Shown one piece after another: positions 24,909 to 33,944 of a stretch of DNA of 38,037 nt. The DNA lies in assembly GCA_017534705.1 (NCBI GenBank), contig JAFXVU010000190.1, positions 1 through 38,037 on the forward strand, written 5' to 3'. The position numbers and the translations under genes are program-made. The notes beneath the pieces were generated by a model that was given only the letters and a program-made list of their open reading frames with translations, was not told where the DNA came from and did no database searches. Positions within the stretch are counted from its first letter, which is position 1. Each line of letters begins with the position of its first letter. This DNA is from Bacteroidaceae bacterium (GTDB lineage: Bacteria > Bacteroidota > Bacteroidia > Bacteroidales > Bacteroidaceae).

Positions 24909-25409
24909 ATGGCTACAAGCAATCATAATCTCTCAGACTACGACATCAACACCATTCCCTCAACTGAGGGAATGAAGTTTGGCATCGTGGTGAGCCAGTG
25001 GAACGACAACATTACTGGTGCATTGCTCAAAGGAGCACTACGCACGCTCAAGGTCAACGGTGTGGCCGATGAAGATATCCAAGTGATGAGTGTCCCTGGT
25101 AGCTTCGAGCTGACTTACGGCTCCCAGCTAATGACCAAGACTGGTGTTGACGCTGTGATTGCCATAGGATGTGTGATTAGAGGTGATACACCGCATTTTG
25201 ATTACATCTGCGAAGGCACCACCAATGGACTTGCCTATCTTAACGCATCGCAAGATGTACCTGTCATCTACGGGCTCATCACAACAAACAACATCCAACA
25301 AGCACTTGACCGCTGTGGTGGTCAATTGGGCAACAAGGGCGACGAAGCCGCTGTGACAGCCATCAAGATGGCTGACTTCAGACGCAGAATGAGAGAACAG
25401 CAATCATAA
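24909..25409 (+). CDS. ribH: 6,7-dimethyl-8-ribityllumazine synthase
   Basis: A 166-residue enzyme (EC 2.5.1.78) that condenses the ribitylaminouracil intermediate with 3,4-dihydroxybutanone phosphate in riboflavin synthesis. Landmarks are [13 protein letters not shown] (substrate-binding aromatic), [12 protein letters not shown] and [14 protein letters not shown], with the catalytic H96. The C-terminal [18 protein letters not shown] is typical. The ATG at 24909 follows the TAA of the TPR gene with no gap, which suggests coupled translation. No FMN riboswitch or other rib gene is seen nearby. Confidence 0.97.
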   Translation: MATSNHNLSDYDINTIPSTEGMKFGIVVSQWNDNITGALLKGALRTLKVNGVADEDIQVMSVPGSFELTYGSQLMTKTGVDAVIAIGCVIRGDTPHFDYICEGTTNGLAYLNASQDVPVIYGLITTNNIQQALDRCGGQLGNKGDEAAVTAIKMADFRRRMREQQS

Positions 25410-25459
25410 TTGCCATAGAAACGACAAAGACAATAGTTTTTTAAAGACTATATTATATT

Positions 25460-25499
25460 GACCGCAAATCGAGAAAAATCGATGATGCGGTCTTTTTTT
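25460..25499 (+). terminator. Rho-independent terminator of ribH
   Basis: GACCGCA (25460-25466) pairs with TGCGGTC (25486-25492), an inner ATCGA/TCGAT stem extends it, and seven T follow at 25493-25499. Confidence 0.9.
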
Positions 25500-25534
25500 A
25501 TGATGGAAAGACTAACTACACCAATAATTATTTG

Positions 25535-25542
25535 TAAATTTG
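25535..25542 (+). promoter_or_regulatory. -7 box of tamB
   Basis: TAAATTTG; a start near 25546 is predicted, which lies 36 nt before the proposed ATT start codon and about 99 nt before the TTG at 25645. No -33 match. Confidence 0.5.
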
Positions 25543-25581
25543 TAGAATAAAATAATCCACATTCAAAACCATCTGCCTATC

Positions 25582-28500
25582 ATTAAGAGAATAAGAAAAA
25601 TAGCGATATACACCGCCATCATCCTTATCGCCCTTTATTGCGGTTTGATATTATTGCTCAGCATGCCGTTCGCACAGCGTGCCATGGGTGATTTTGTGGC
25701 CCGTACATTGTCCGACAAACTGCATACAGACGTGAGTGTGGGAAGCGTGAGGATAGGTCTGCTCAACAGATTCATTATCGACGACATCAACATCAAAGAC
25801 CAAAACGACGACCATCTCCTCAGCGTTTCGCGTGCCACTGCCAACATTGACTTGCTTCCACTTATCGATGGTAAAATAGTGGTCAATACCGCTCAAATCT
25901 TCGGACTCAAAGCGAAACTCCACAAAGCGACCAAGGACGCACCTGCTAATTTCCAGTTCATTCTCGACGCACTAAACAACGACCAAGAACCATCCTCGCC
26001 TATCGATTTGCGTGTCAAGTCCTTTATACTACGCAGAGCTAATATCACATGGGATATCGATGATCAGCCAAGGACTGACAAAAAGTTCAACACAGACCAC
26101 TTGAACCTCAAAAACATTAATGTCACACTCTCGTTGAAACACCTTACACCCGACACGCTGAACCTTGTCGTACGACGTTTCAACGCAGAGGAAGTCAACT
26201 CTTCGCTTGCGCTAACCGATATGCGGTTGAAACTGGAAGCCGACAACAATAAAGCCATATTAACCGGCGTCAATATTCTATTGCCTAGATCTGAAATCAA
26301 CACCGACAGTATTCTCCTGTCTTTCGAAAAAAACGGAGACAAAATGAAAGTCAACTATTCGACCAAAATCGACAACTCTTTCATTACTCCCTCCGACTTA
26401 GCTCCTTTGATACCATCACTGCAAACACTCGACAACACCTACAACATTCAAGCCACTGCTAAAGGCAACGAGACCGATGTCGATTATTTCCACTTGAACG
26501 TCTTCACTGAAGACAACAACATCACACTCGACACCCATGGAAGTCTGTCTGGTATTGGAACAGACAATTTCTACGCCGACATACCCAAGTTCAGTTTCAA
26601 TGCCAAGCGCGACAATATCAGTGAACTGCTGGCAGCTTTTGAATTGGAGCAGGACATCACTCAAAGAATTGGCTCATTGGGAGATATCGATATTGATGCT
26701 AATATAAACAAGGCAGACACCGAGATAGATTGCCAGGCTATTGTTGACACATCTATAGGAGACATGGAGTTGTCAGCACTTGCCGATATGGGAGACATTA
26801 TCCTGTTGAAATCCGCCACTGTGAGTGCCAGCGACCTTGACTTGCAAAAAATCCTCAATAACGAGGATTTCGGCATGGCCAGTTTCGACCTCTCGCTCAT
26901 GGGCGACTACGATACACGGTCGAAGTCAGTGGGTAACATGGAAGTGGAAGCAAAAGTGACTCAACTGGCTTACAAGGGTTACGAATACAACGACATCAGT
27001 CTGGAGGGAAACAAGAAAGGCAATATCTATACCGCTGACATCATCAGCAACGATGACAATGTCAAGATGACCCTCTCGGGACAGTACGACAAGACCCTGA
27101 CAGAGCAACAAAAAGTAGTGGGCACACTGCATCTGACGCACATCAACCCCTATGCCCTCCACCTCGACACAAAAAATCCCTCTACGACCTACGGCATGAG
27201 GCTACAAGTCAACACCTGCGGAAAGGACCTCAACTCCATGACTGGAACTATCAACATTGACTCTCTCCATATCCACAAGGGAGAACAAACACACCAGCTT
27301 CATCATATCGCACTCAACATCATACCAGACGAGGACAATAAGAAAAACATATACATTGGCAGCGACTTCCTCAATGGAGGAATCTATGGAATAATCAACT
27401 ACACAGACCTCGCCGCCAGCATACACAACCAGATGCACGACAAGATGCCAGCATTCTTCAGTAAAAAGCATGCTACAAAGAACAACTTCACTTTCAAGTT
27501 CGATATAGTGTACAACGACTTCCTCAACAGCATCGTCAATCTACCTATTGAGACGCGCAAACCGGTACATTTCAGCGGCTATGTTAACGACCTTGACAAC
27601 ACCATGCAGATTAACCTTAACACACACCGACTCATCTACGACGACAACCGCTTCGACTCCTTGAAAGTGGAATTGAACAATGACATTGGACTGCTTTACT
27701 GCGACATTCACTTCCGAAGAAAACAAGAGACAGCCACAAGCGACGTGCAAATTTCAGGAGTCGTTAACAACAACCAACTGGAGAACACGCTTTATTGGAC
27801 CGACGTGAATCATCCTGACCGCAATGGAGTCATCAACTCTCTTACTTCCTTCACCGACAGTCTCGGAAAACTGAAAACTACCATTGCTTTTAAAGAGTCA
27901 ACACTAGCATATAATGACAAGAAATGGACAATCCATCCCTCTTCTGTCGATATATATGGAAAGGAGTTCCATGTCAACAACATTTATGTGAACAGCGGAG
28001 ACCAATATCTGAAAGTCAAAGGGAATATCTCTAAGTCACCAACCGACACTCTGTTTGTTGACCTCAAAGATGTGGATGTCAATTATGTGACCAACCTCGT
28101 GGATTTCCACTCTGTGGAGTTCGATGGTCTTGCCTCAGGCCAAGCCGTCATCAGCAATATCTATGAGGATACACCAGATCTTGACGCTTATTTGCGAGTG
28201 AAGGACATGTCCTTGCAAACTGGTGTCCTGGGGTTCGGCGAAATCCATGCACAATGGGACAAAGAAGTGAATGGTATCGGATTGAAAGCACACATTGTTG
28301 ACCATGGAGGTGAGAACGTGACCGACGTCGATGGTTATGTGTCTCCAAGCGATAACAAGATAGACTTGATGATTAACTTAAACAAGACCAGTATCGGCTG
28401 TCTCAACGGGTTCATTGGCTCCATTTTCCGCGACATCAACGGTACTGCATCAGGTTATATTAATGTGGTGGGTCCACTCAATGATATCGGTCTGGTAGGC

Positions 28501-30066
28501 GATGTTGCACCATACGCATCACTAACACTAAGAGCTACTGGTGTCACCTACCACACCATCGGCGACACACTGAGACTCAGGCCCTACAGTTTCTTATTCG
28601 AAAACATGAGACTGACTGACAACAAAAACAACACAGCAGTAATCAACGGAAAGGTAGGTCACGGCAACCTCAAGAACTTCAGTTACACGTTCGACATGAA
28701 CTTCAACCAGCTATGCTGCTACGAGGAGCATGAGTTCAACTCCGACAAGTTCTATGGAACTGTTTTTGCTGATGGCAACCTTCACTTAGCCGGTAGTGAT
28801 GGGCATCCTCTCAATATCACTGCCAACATCAGCCCTACACGAGGCAGCGTCTTCGCTTACGACGCCGCTTCGCCCGATGTCCTCACCAGCACATCTTTCA
28901 TCACCTACCGAGACAGAGCTCTTCTAACGCCCACCGTCGACAAAGACTTCTTCTACCAAAAAAGTTACGACAGTACAAGTGCAGAAACAGATGACGACGA
29001 TGATGACTTCCTCGCTGACAACCAAGAAGAAATGCCTGAATACACTGGAGACATCTTCATCAACTTCAATGTGGTCATAAATCCCAACTGCGAAATCAAA
29101 CTGCGCATGGACAACACACCACAAGACGATGCCTACATGACAACATACGGCATTGGAACTATCACCTGCAATTACTACAACAAGGGGCCGTTCACCATGT
29201 TCGGCAACTACGACATACAAGGAGGACGATATCGTATGTACCTTCACGACATCATCTTCCGCGACCTCCAACTGCAGGAGAGCAGCCGTGTGTCATTCAA
29301 TGGAAATCCTTTTGACGCCGACATCCACCTGCTCTGCCACCACATCCTCCCTGCAGTGCCATTGAGTGACCTCGCCGTGACAGGAGGGAACCAGAACAAC
29401 AAGGTGAAAGTAGTCTGCATACTTGACATCACAGGCAAACTGGGAAACATGAATTTCAACTTCGACCTCAACCTGCCCAACGTCAGTGAGGAGACCCGAC
29501 AACTCGTCAGGAGCATGATCAGCACCGAGGAGGAGATGAACACCCAGCTCATATACTTATTGGGATTAGGGCGTTTCTACTCATCAGAATATGCCCGTGC
29601 CACCAATAATAGTACATCATCGGGAGCGATGGGTTCACTGCTGTCGTCCACGCTCAGCGGACAGATTAACCAAATGCTCTCCAATGTCATTGGAACAAAC
29701 AGCAACTGGAATTTCGGCACCAGCCTCTCAACTGGAGAGCGAGGTTGGGAAGACATGGATGTGGAAGGAGTGCTTTCTGGGCGACTACTCGACGACCGCC
29801 TGCTCATCAACGGTAACTTTGGATACAGAGAGAACTCCATCAAGCGAAATGCCTCGTTTGTCGGAGATTTCGACCTGAGATGGCGACTACGAGAAAACGG
29901 CAACACCTTCCTCAAAGTCTATAACCAAACCAACGACCGTTACTTCACGAAGGCCACACTCACCACACAAGGCATTGGCATCACCTACCAGAAAGACTTC
30001 GAGCATTTCTCCGACCTACTCAAGCGGCAAAGACGAAAGGAAGCCCGGGAGAAAGCCGGACAATAG
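25582..30066 (+). CDS. tamB: TamB-like translocation/assembly module protein
   Basis: A very large protein (1494 residues from the proposed start). A single N-terminal membrane helix is followed by an AsmA-like start (FAQRAMGDFVARTLSDKLHT), a long repetitive beta-helical region, and the C-terminal TamB (DUF490) domain from about residue 1080, ending in GIGITYQKDFEHFSDLL. TamB spans the periplasm and works with a BamA-family partner in outer-membrane biogenesis or lipid transfer. No TamA gene is adjacent. The frame is open from 25546 and has no ATG or GTG before residue 28. A start at the TTG (25645) would cut the membrane helix in half, whereas ATT at 25582 gives MKRIRKIAIYTAIILIAL, a normal N-terminus. 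CTG at 25573 is an alternative. Confidence 0.9.
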   Translation: MKRIRKIAIYTAIILIALYCGLILLLSMPFAQRAMGDFVARTLSDKLHTDVSVGSVRIGLLNRFIIDDINIKDQNDDHLLSVSRATANIDLLPLIDGKIVVNTAQIFGLKAKLHKATKDAPANFQFILDALNNDQEPSSPIDLRVKSFILRRANITWDIDDQPRTDKKFNTDHLNLKNINVTLSLKHLTPDTLNLVVRRFNAEEVNSSLALTDMRLKLEADNNKAILTGVNILLPRSEINTDSILLSFEKNGDKMKVNYSTKIDNSFITPSDLAPLIPSLQTLDNTYNIQATAKGNETDVDYFHLNVFTEDNNITLDTHGSLSGIGTDNFYADIPKFSFNAKRDNISELLAAFELEQDITQRIGSLGDIDIDANINKADTEIDCQAIVDTSIGDMELSALADMGDIILLKSATVSASDLDLQKILNNEDFGMASFDLSLMGDYDTRSKSVGNMEVEAKVTQLAYKGYEYNDISLEGNKKGNIYTADIISNDDNVKMTLSGQYDKTLTEQQKVVGTLHLTHINPYALHLDTKNPSTTYGMRLQVNTCGKDLNSMTGTINIDSLHIHKGEQTHQLHHIALNIIPDEDNKKNIYIGSDFLNGGIYGIINYTDLAASIHNQMHDKMPAFFSKKHATKNNFTFKFDIVYNDFLNSIVNLPIETRKPVHFSGYVNDLDNTMQINLNTHRLIYDDNRFDSLKVELNNDIGLLYCDIHFRRKQETATSDVQISGVVNNNQLENTLYWTDVNHPDRNGVINSLTSFTDSLGKLKTTIAFKESTLAYNDKKWTIHPSSVDIYGKEFHVNNIYVNSGDQYLKVKGNISKSPTDTLFVDLKDVDVNYVTNLVDFHSVEFDGLASGQAVISNIYEDTPDLDAYLRVKDMSLQTGVLGFGEIHAQWDKEVNGIGLKAHIVDHGGENVTDVDGYVSPSDNKIDLMINLNKTSIGCLNGFIGSIFRDINGTASGYINVVGPLNDIGLVGDVAPYASLTLRATGVTYHTIGDTLRLRPYSFLFENMRLTDNKNNTAVINGKVGHGNLKNFSYTFDMNFNQLCCYEEHEFNSDKFYGTVFADGNLHLAGSDGHPLNITANISPTRGSVFAYDAASPDVLTSTSFITYRDRALLTPTVDKDFFYQKSYDSTSAETDDDDDDFLADNQEEMPEYTGDIFINFNVVINPNCEIKLRMDNTPQDDAYMTTYGIGTITCNYYNKGPFTMFGNYDIQGGRYRMYLHDIIFRDLQLQESSRVSFNGNPFDADIHLLCHHILPAVPLSDLAVTGGNQNNKVKVVCILDITGKLGNMNFNFDLNLPNVSEETRQLVRSMISTEEEMNTQLIYLLGLGRFYSSEYARATNNSTSSGAMGSLLSSTLSGQINQMLSNVIGTNSNWNFGTSLSTGERGWEDMDVEGVLSGRLLDDRLLINGNFGYRENSIKRNASFVGDFDLRWRLRENGNTFLKVYNQTNDRYFTKATLTTQGIGITYQKDFEHFSDLLKRQRRKEAREKAGQ

Positions 30067-30160
30067 AGTCATGTTTTAGAGACCTAAAAGCCCCCAGAGA
30101 CCTTTAGAACCTTAAAATAGACTCAGAAAACAGAATTAATCATTAAAAAAACAAGATATT

Positions 30161-32101
30161 ATGAATCACGGTTTTGTAAAAGTCGCAACAGCTGTGCCAC
30201 TAACCAAGGTGGCCGACTGCGAATATAATGAATTTCAGGTGCAAAGCATCATCACACGCGCCGAAGGGCAGAAAATTGAAGTGATTTGCTTTCCCGAGAT
30301 GTGCATGACAAGCTATACTTGTGGCGACCTCTTCACCCAACAACTATTGATTGACAGTTGCGAGAACGCAATCCTCAAATTACTGGAGGCTACCCGAACC
30401 TTCAATATCATCTCCATCATCGGAGCTCCTGTCGCTTATAAGCACACTTTGCTTAACGCGGCTATCGTCATGCAACATGGCAAGATACTGGCTGTCGTGC
30501 CAAAAAGTTACCTTCCCAACTACCGTGAATTCTACGAACAACGGTGGTTTACCTCTGGTTTCGACATCCAAGAAGCCAATGTCGTAATTTGTGGACAAAA
30601 TGTGCCAATAGTTCGTAATGCCATTTTCACCACTTCACAAATGCGATTCGCAGTGGAAATCTGTGAGGATGTATGGTCGCCAATACCTCCAAGCTGCCAC
30701 TTGGCGCTGAAGGGGGCAGACGTTATCTTCAATCTCTCGGCCGACGATGAGAGCATCGGCAAACACAAGTACCTGTGTTCACTCATCGCCCAACAGTCTG
30801 CGCGTTGCATCTGCGGTTATGTATTCTCCTCTTCTGGTTTCGGAGAATCCACCCAAGACTTGGTATTCGCCGGTAATGGACTTATCTATGAGAACGGCAA
30901 ACAACTTGCACGCAGCGACCGATTCTCGTTCGAAGAGCAAATCATCGTTTCCGAAATCGATATAGAGCGCATCAGAGCAGAACGACGTGTGAACACCACA
31001 TTCGCTGAGAGCGCCAGGAAGGATTGCACGAACGTCACCTTCATCGACTGCCCAACCATTGTTCCAGAAGACCTTCAAATCACCCGTTATGTCGCTCCCC
31101 ATCCTTTCGTTCCCACTGGCAGTGAACTCGATGACCGATGCGAAGAAATCTTCGCCATACAAGTGGAAGCCCTGGCCAAACGCATCGTCCACACGAATGT
31201 GGCCACCATTGTGATAGGCATATCTGGCGGACTCGACTCAACCTTGGCGCTTCTCGTTTGCGTTCGAACCATGGACCGCCTCAAACGCCCCAGAAAAGAT
31301 ATCGTAGCCATCACTATGCCAGGCTTCGGAACCACCGACCGCACTTATAACAATGCTGTATCACTCATGGAGTCACTTGGAGTTACTATGATGGAAATCA
31401 ACATCAAGGAAGCATGTCTGCAGCATTTCAAGGATATTGGACACAACCCCAATAAACATGATGTGACCTATGAAAACAGCCAAGCACGCGAACGTACGCA
31501 GATATTGATGGACATGGCAAACAAAGTCAATGGTTTTGTGGTGGGCACAGGCGATCTGTCGGAACTCGCACTCGGATGGTGCACTTACAACGCCGACCAT
31601 ATGTCGAACTACGGAGTGAACGCTTCCATACCCAAGACCTTGGTGCGCCACCTCGTCAGATGGGTGGCTAACACCAGTATGGACGACAAGTCGAAAGAGA
31701 TACTTATGGATATCATCGACACACCTATCAGCCCCGAATTGCTGCCTGCCAACGAAAAAGGCGAAATAGAGCAGAAGACTGAAGACCTTGTGGGACCATA
31801 CGAATTACACGACTTCTTCCTCTACTACTTCCTTCGTTTCGGTTTCCGTCCATCTAAAATTTTCTATCTTGCGCAAATCGCATTTGACGGCAAACACAAG
31901 AATGCTCCGCAATACGACGATGCGACCATCAAGAAATGGCTCAAGACCTTCTGCCGCCGTTTCTTCACCCAACAATTCAAACGTTCCTGCCTGCCCGATG
32001 GTCCAAAGGTGGGTAGTGTGGCCCTGAGTCCTCGAGGCGACTGGCGCATGCCTAGCGATGCCAGCTATGCGCTCTGGGTCAAGGAATGTGAGGCCTTGTA
32101 G
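30161..32101 (+). CDS. nadE: Glutamine-dependent NAD+ synthetase
   Basis: A 646-residue two-domain enzyme (EC 6.3.5.1) that amidates deamido-NAD+. The N-terminal nitrilase-like glutaminase carries the Glu-Lys-Cys triad: E46 in FPEM, K115 in VVPKSYLPNYREFYEQRWF and C168 in AVEICEDVW. The C-terminal synthetase has the ATP pyrophosphatase loop SGGLDS at 355-360, then VGTGDLSELALGWCTYNADH. Length is normal for the long bacterial form. It follows tamB after 94 nt, which hold no terminator, so read-through from tamB is possible. Confidence 0.96.
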   Translation: MNHGFVKVATAVPLTKVADCEYNEFQVQSIITRAEGQKIEVICFPEMCMTSYTCGDLFTQQLLIDSCENAILKLLEATRTFNIISIIGAPVAYKHTLLNAAIVMQHGKILAVVPKSYLPNYREFYEQRWFTSGFDIQEANVVICGQNVPIVRNAIFTTSQMRFAVEICEDVWSPIPPSCHLALKGADVIFNLSADDESIGKHKYLCSLIAQQSARCICGYVFSSSGFGESTQDLVFAGNGLIYENGKQLARSDRFSFEEQIIVSEIDIERIRAERRVNTTFAESARKDCTNVTFIDCPTIVPEDLQITRYVAPHPFVPTGSELDDRCEEIFAIQVEALAKRIVHTNVATIVIGISGGLDSTLALLVCVRTMDRLKRPRKDIVAITMPGFGTTDRTYNNAVSLMESLGVTMMEINIKEACLQHFKDIGHNPNKHDVTYENSQARERTQILMDMANKVNGFVVGTGDLSELALGWCTYNADHMSNYGVNASIPKTLVRHLVRWVANTSMDDKSKEILMDIIDTPISPELLPANEKGEIEQKTEDLVGPYELHDFFLYYFLRFGFRPSKIFYLAQIAFDGKHKNAPQYDDATIKKWLKTFCRRFFTQQFKRSCLPDGPKVGSVALSPRGDWRMPSDASYALWVKECEAL

Positions 32102-32155
32102 TCTTTAGCCTTTTGTTTTGGCGATAGGTTTTCAAGAACAATATCATCTATTATA

Positions 32156-32175
32156 TATAGACAATTGCGTCTATA
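32156..32175. promoter_or_regulatory. Inverted repeat before the GT4-like gene
   Basis: Perfect 7-bp arms TATAGAC (32156-32162) and GTCTATA (32169-32175) with a 6-nt spacer, 31 nt before the ATG at 32207. It could be an operator or a leader hairpin. Confidence 0.35.
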
Positions 32176-32206
32176 AGAACTATAGCGCATATCAAATACT
32201 CCTACT

Positions 32207-33307
32207 ATGCGTATCCTCTTGTTGGGTGAATACAGTAATGTACATTGGACGTTGGCGGAAGGCTTGCGGACAATGGGCCACGAAGTGACGGTAGCTTCCG
32301 ATGGAGACTATTGGAAGGACTACCGCCGCGATATAGACCTCAAGCGTAAGTCGTTGGGGAAAGTTGATACTGCCACTTTTTTGTTGCGGCTCGCCTGGCT
32401 GTTTCCCCAATTCAGAGGCTACGACGTGGTGCAAATCATCAACCCCGTTTTCCTCGACCTGTCCGCAGAGAAGATGTATCCATTCTACCGATATCTACGC
32501 CAGCACAACAAGAAAGTGTTCATGGGTGCTTTCGGTATGGATTACTACTGGGTGAAAGCCGGACTAGATTGCAAGACTTTCCGCTATTCCGACTTCAACA
32601 TGGGCAGTGAACTTCGTCATAATGCCGACAACGACATCTACATCGCAGACTGGTATGAAGGCGAGAAAGGAAAACTCACGCAATATGTTGCCAACGACTG
32701 CGATGGCATTATATCTGGCCTATATGAGTATGATGCCGCCTACCGCCCATATTTCGCAAATAAACTGAGATTCATCCCCTTTCCTATCAATATGAACGCA
32801 GTCTCACCCCTCCAACCCGACGGACACAAGAAAGTACGGTTCTTCATCGGTGTGCAAAAGACTAGGTCGGAATACAAGGGCACTGACATCATGCTACGTG
32901 CCTTGGAACGAGTAGTCAACGAATATCCAGAACATTGTGAGATGATGAAGGCCGAGTCTGTACCTTTCGAACAGTACCAGTTGATGATGAACACCAGCGA
33001 TGTATTGCTCGACCAACTCTACTCCTATACACCTGCCATGAATGCCTTACTGGCCATGGCTAAAGGACTAGTGGTGGTGGGTGGAGGCGAACCTGAGAAC
33101 TACGACATTCTCCATGAAGAGGAACTGCATCCTATCATCAATGTATTGCCAAACGAAGAGGACGTGTATGAAAAACTCCGGTGGGTCGCCCTACATTCTG
33201 ACCGCATACCAGAACTCTCTCGACAAAGCATCGAGTACATCCGTCGTCATCACGACCACGTGAAAGTGGCACGTGAATACTTGGATTTCTGGAGAGCAAA
33301 CGATTAA
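32207..33307 (+). CDS. GT4-like glycosyltransferase
   Basis: A 366-residue cytoplasmic protein with a GT-B fold. The N-terminus MRILLLGEYSNVHWTLAEGL and GHEVTVASDGDYW form the first Rossmann half. The second half has KVRFFIGVQKTRSEYKGTDI and then MMNTSDVLLDQLYSYTPAMN plus GLVVVGGGEPENYDI, which stand in for the E-x7-E region of GT4 enzymes. In Bacteroidales such genes act in surface or capsular glycan synthesis, but no glycan cluster surrounds this one. Donor and acceptor are unknown. It follows nadE by 105 nt, with an inverted repeat in between. Confidence 0.8.
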   Translation: MRILLLGEYSNVHWTLAEGLRTMGHEVTVASDGDYWKDYRRDIDLKRKSLGKVDTATFLLRLAWLFPQFRGYDVVQIINPVFLDLSAEKMYPFYRYLRQHNKKVFMGAFGMDYYWVKAGLDCKTFRYSDFNMGSELRHNADNDIYIADWYEGEKGKLTQYVANDCDGIISGLYEYDAAYRPYFANKLRFIPFPINMNAVSPLQPDGHKKVRFFIGVQKTRSEYKGTDIMLRALERVVNEYPEHCEMMKAESVPFEQYQLMMNTSDVLLDQLYSYTPAMNALLAMAKGLVVVGGGEPENYDILHEEELHPIINVLPNEEDVYEKLRWVALHSDRIPELSRQSIEYIRRHHDHVKVAREYLDFWRAND

Positions 33308-33320
33308 AACTTCTTTATTC

Positions 33321-33352
33321 TTTGTTTTTATGTTTTTTAATGTATATATTTG
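33321..33352 (+). promoter_or_regulatory. Promoter of the Pro-rich anchored-protein gene
   Basis: TTTG (33321-33324), 20 nt, TATATTTG (33345-33352) match the consensus fully. A start near 33356 gives a leader of about 57 nt. Confidence 0.8.
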
Positions 33353-33412
33353 TTGATTAATTAAAAGTGTCTATAAAAAACATGTAATCAACTTTTACAA
33401 CAACTTTAGTTT

Positions 33413-33817
33413 ATGAACGACAAGAAAGAAAATTCAGGACACTACATCAAGTCATACAACAACAAGGATGACCATTACGACCGCAGTGAAAAAATACACT
33501 CGGACGTAAAAGATGATGTTATCGTCTCACATGAGGCCCATACTTATACCAACCAGCGTAACAATCAACCCAACAGTTACAACCCTAACAATACGGGTCC
33601 GACGAGAAACCGTCAACAAACTACGCCGCCACAGCCACCTAGGACGTTCACTAAAGGTCCAACAAGACCCCGTCAGCAAACCCCACCAACACCTCCAAGG
33701 ACTAACCAGCCCAAACCGACTTACGCCTCTGACAACGAGCAAAAGAAAGCTAATCCTGGTTGTATTGTCTTTCTTTTCTGTGTCTCTATCTATATGCTGC
33801 TCCGCGCCTGTAGTTAA
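33413..33817 (+). CDS. Small Pro-rich protein with C-terminal membrane anchor, unknown function
   Basis: A 134-residue protein I do not recognise. It has no signal peptide. Residues 1-60 are hydrophilic with many Asp, Lys, Asn and His. Residues 60-105 are a Pro/Thr/Arg-rich linker with two tandem 20-residue units (GPTRxRQQT-PPxPPRT). The last about 20 residues (CIVFLFCVSIYMLLRACS) form a single membrane helix close to the C-terminus. The layout is that of a tail-anchored protein with a disordered cytoplasmic part. It has its own full-consensus promoter, which supports it being real and expressed. Neighbours (GT4-like gene and DUF6055 protease) give no functional hint. Confidence 0.7.
   Translation: MNDKKENSGHYIKSYNNKDDHYDRSEKIHSDVKDDVIVSHEAHTYTNQRNNQPNSYNPNNTGPTRNRQQTTPPQPPRTFTKGPTRPRQQTPPTPPRTNQPKPTYASDNEQKKANPGCIVFLFCVSIYMLLRACS
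33596..33715 (+). repeat. Two tandem 60-bp units coding for the Pro-rich linker
   Basis: Units begin with GGTCC at 33596 and 33656 and share CGTCA-CAAAC and the following Pro codons. They code for GPTRNRQQTTPPQPPRTFTK and GPTRPRQQT-PPTPPRTNQPK. The DNA has diverged, so the duplication is not recent. Confidence 0.7.
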
Positions 33818-33944
33818 TCATCACCTATTGGCGGTCATACATCCCTGATAATGAACATTCAAATACACCATATAGCATCTTTAGCGTCTATTATGTCAAC
33901 AATATAGCCTTTTATTATTTCAACCAACCTACTAACTAACAAAA

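Noticed and set aside
30067..30160. Near-direct repeats AGAGACCT in the tamB-nadE gap
   Set aside because: Two 8-nt copies in a short gap with no further pattern; too short to treat as an element.
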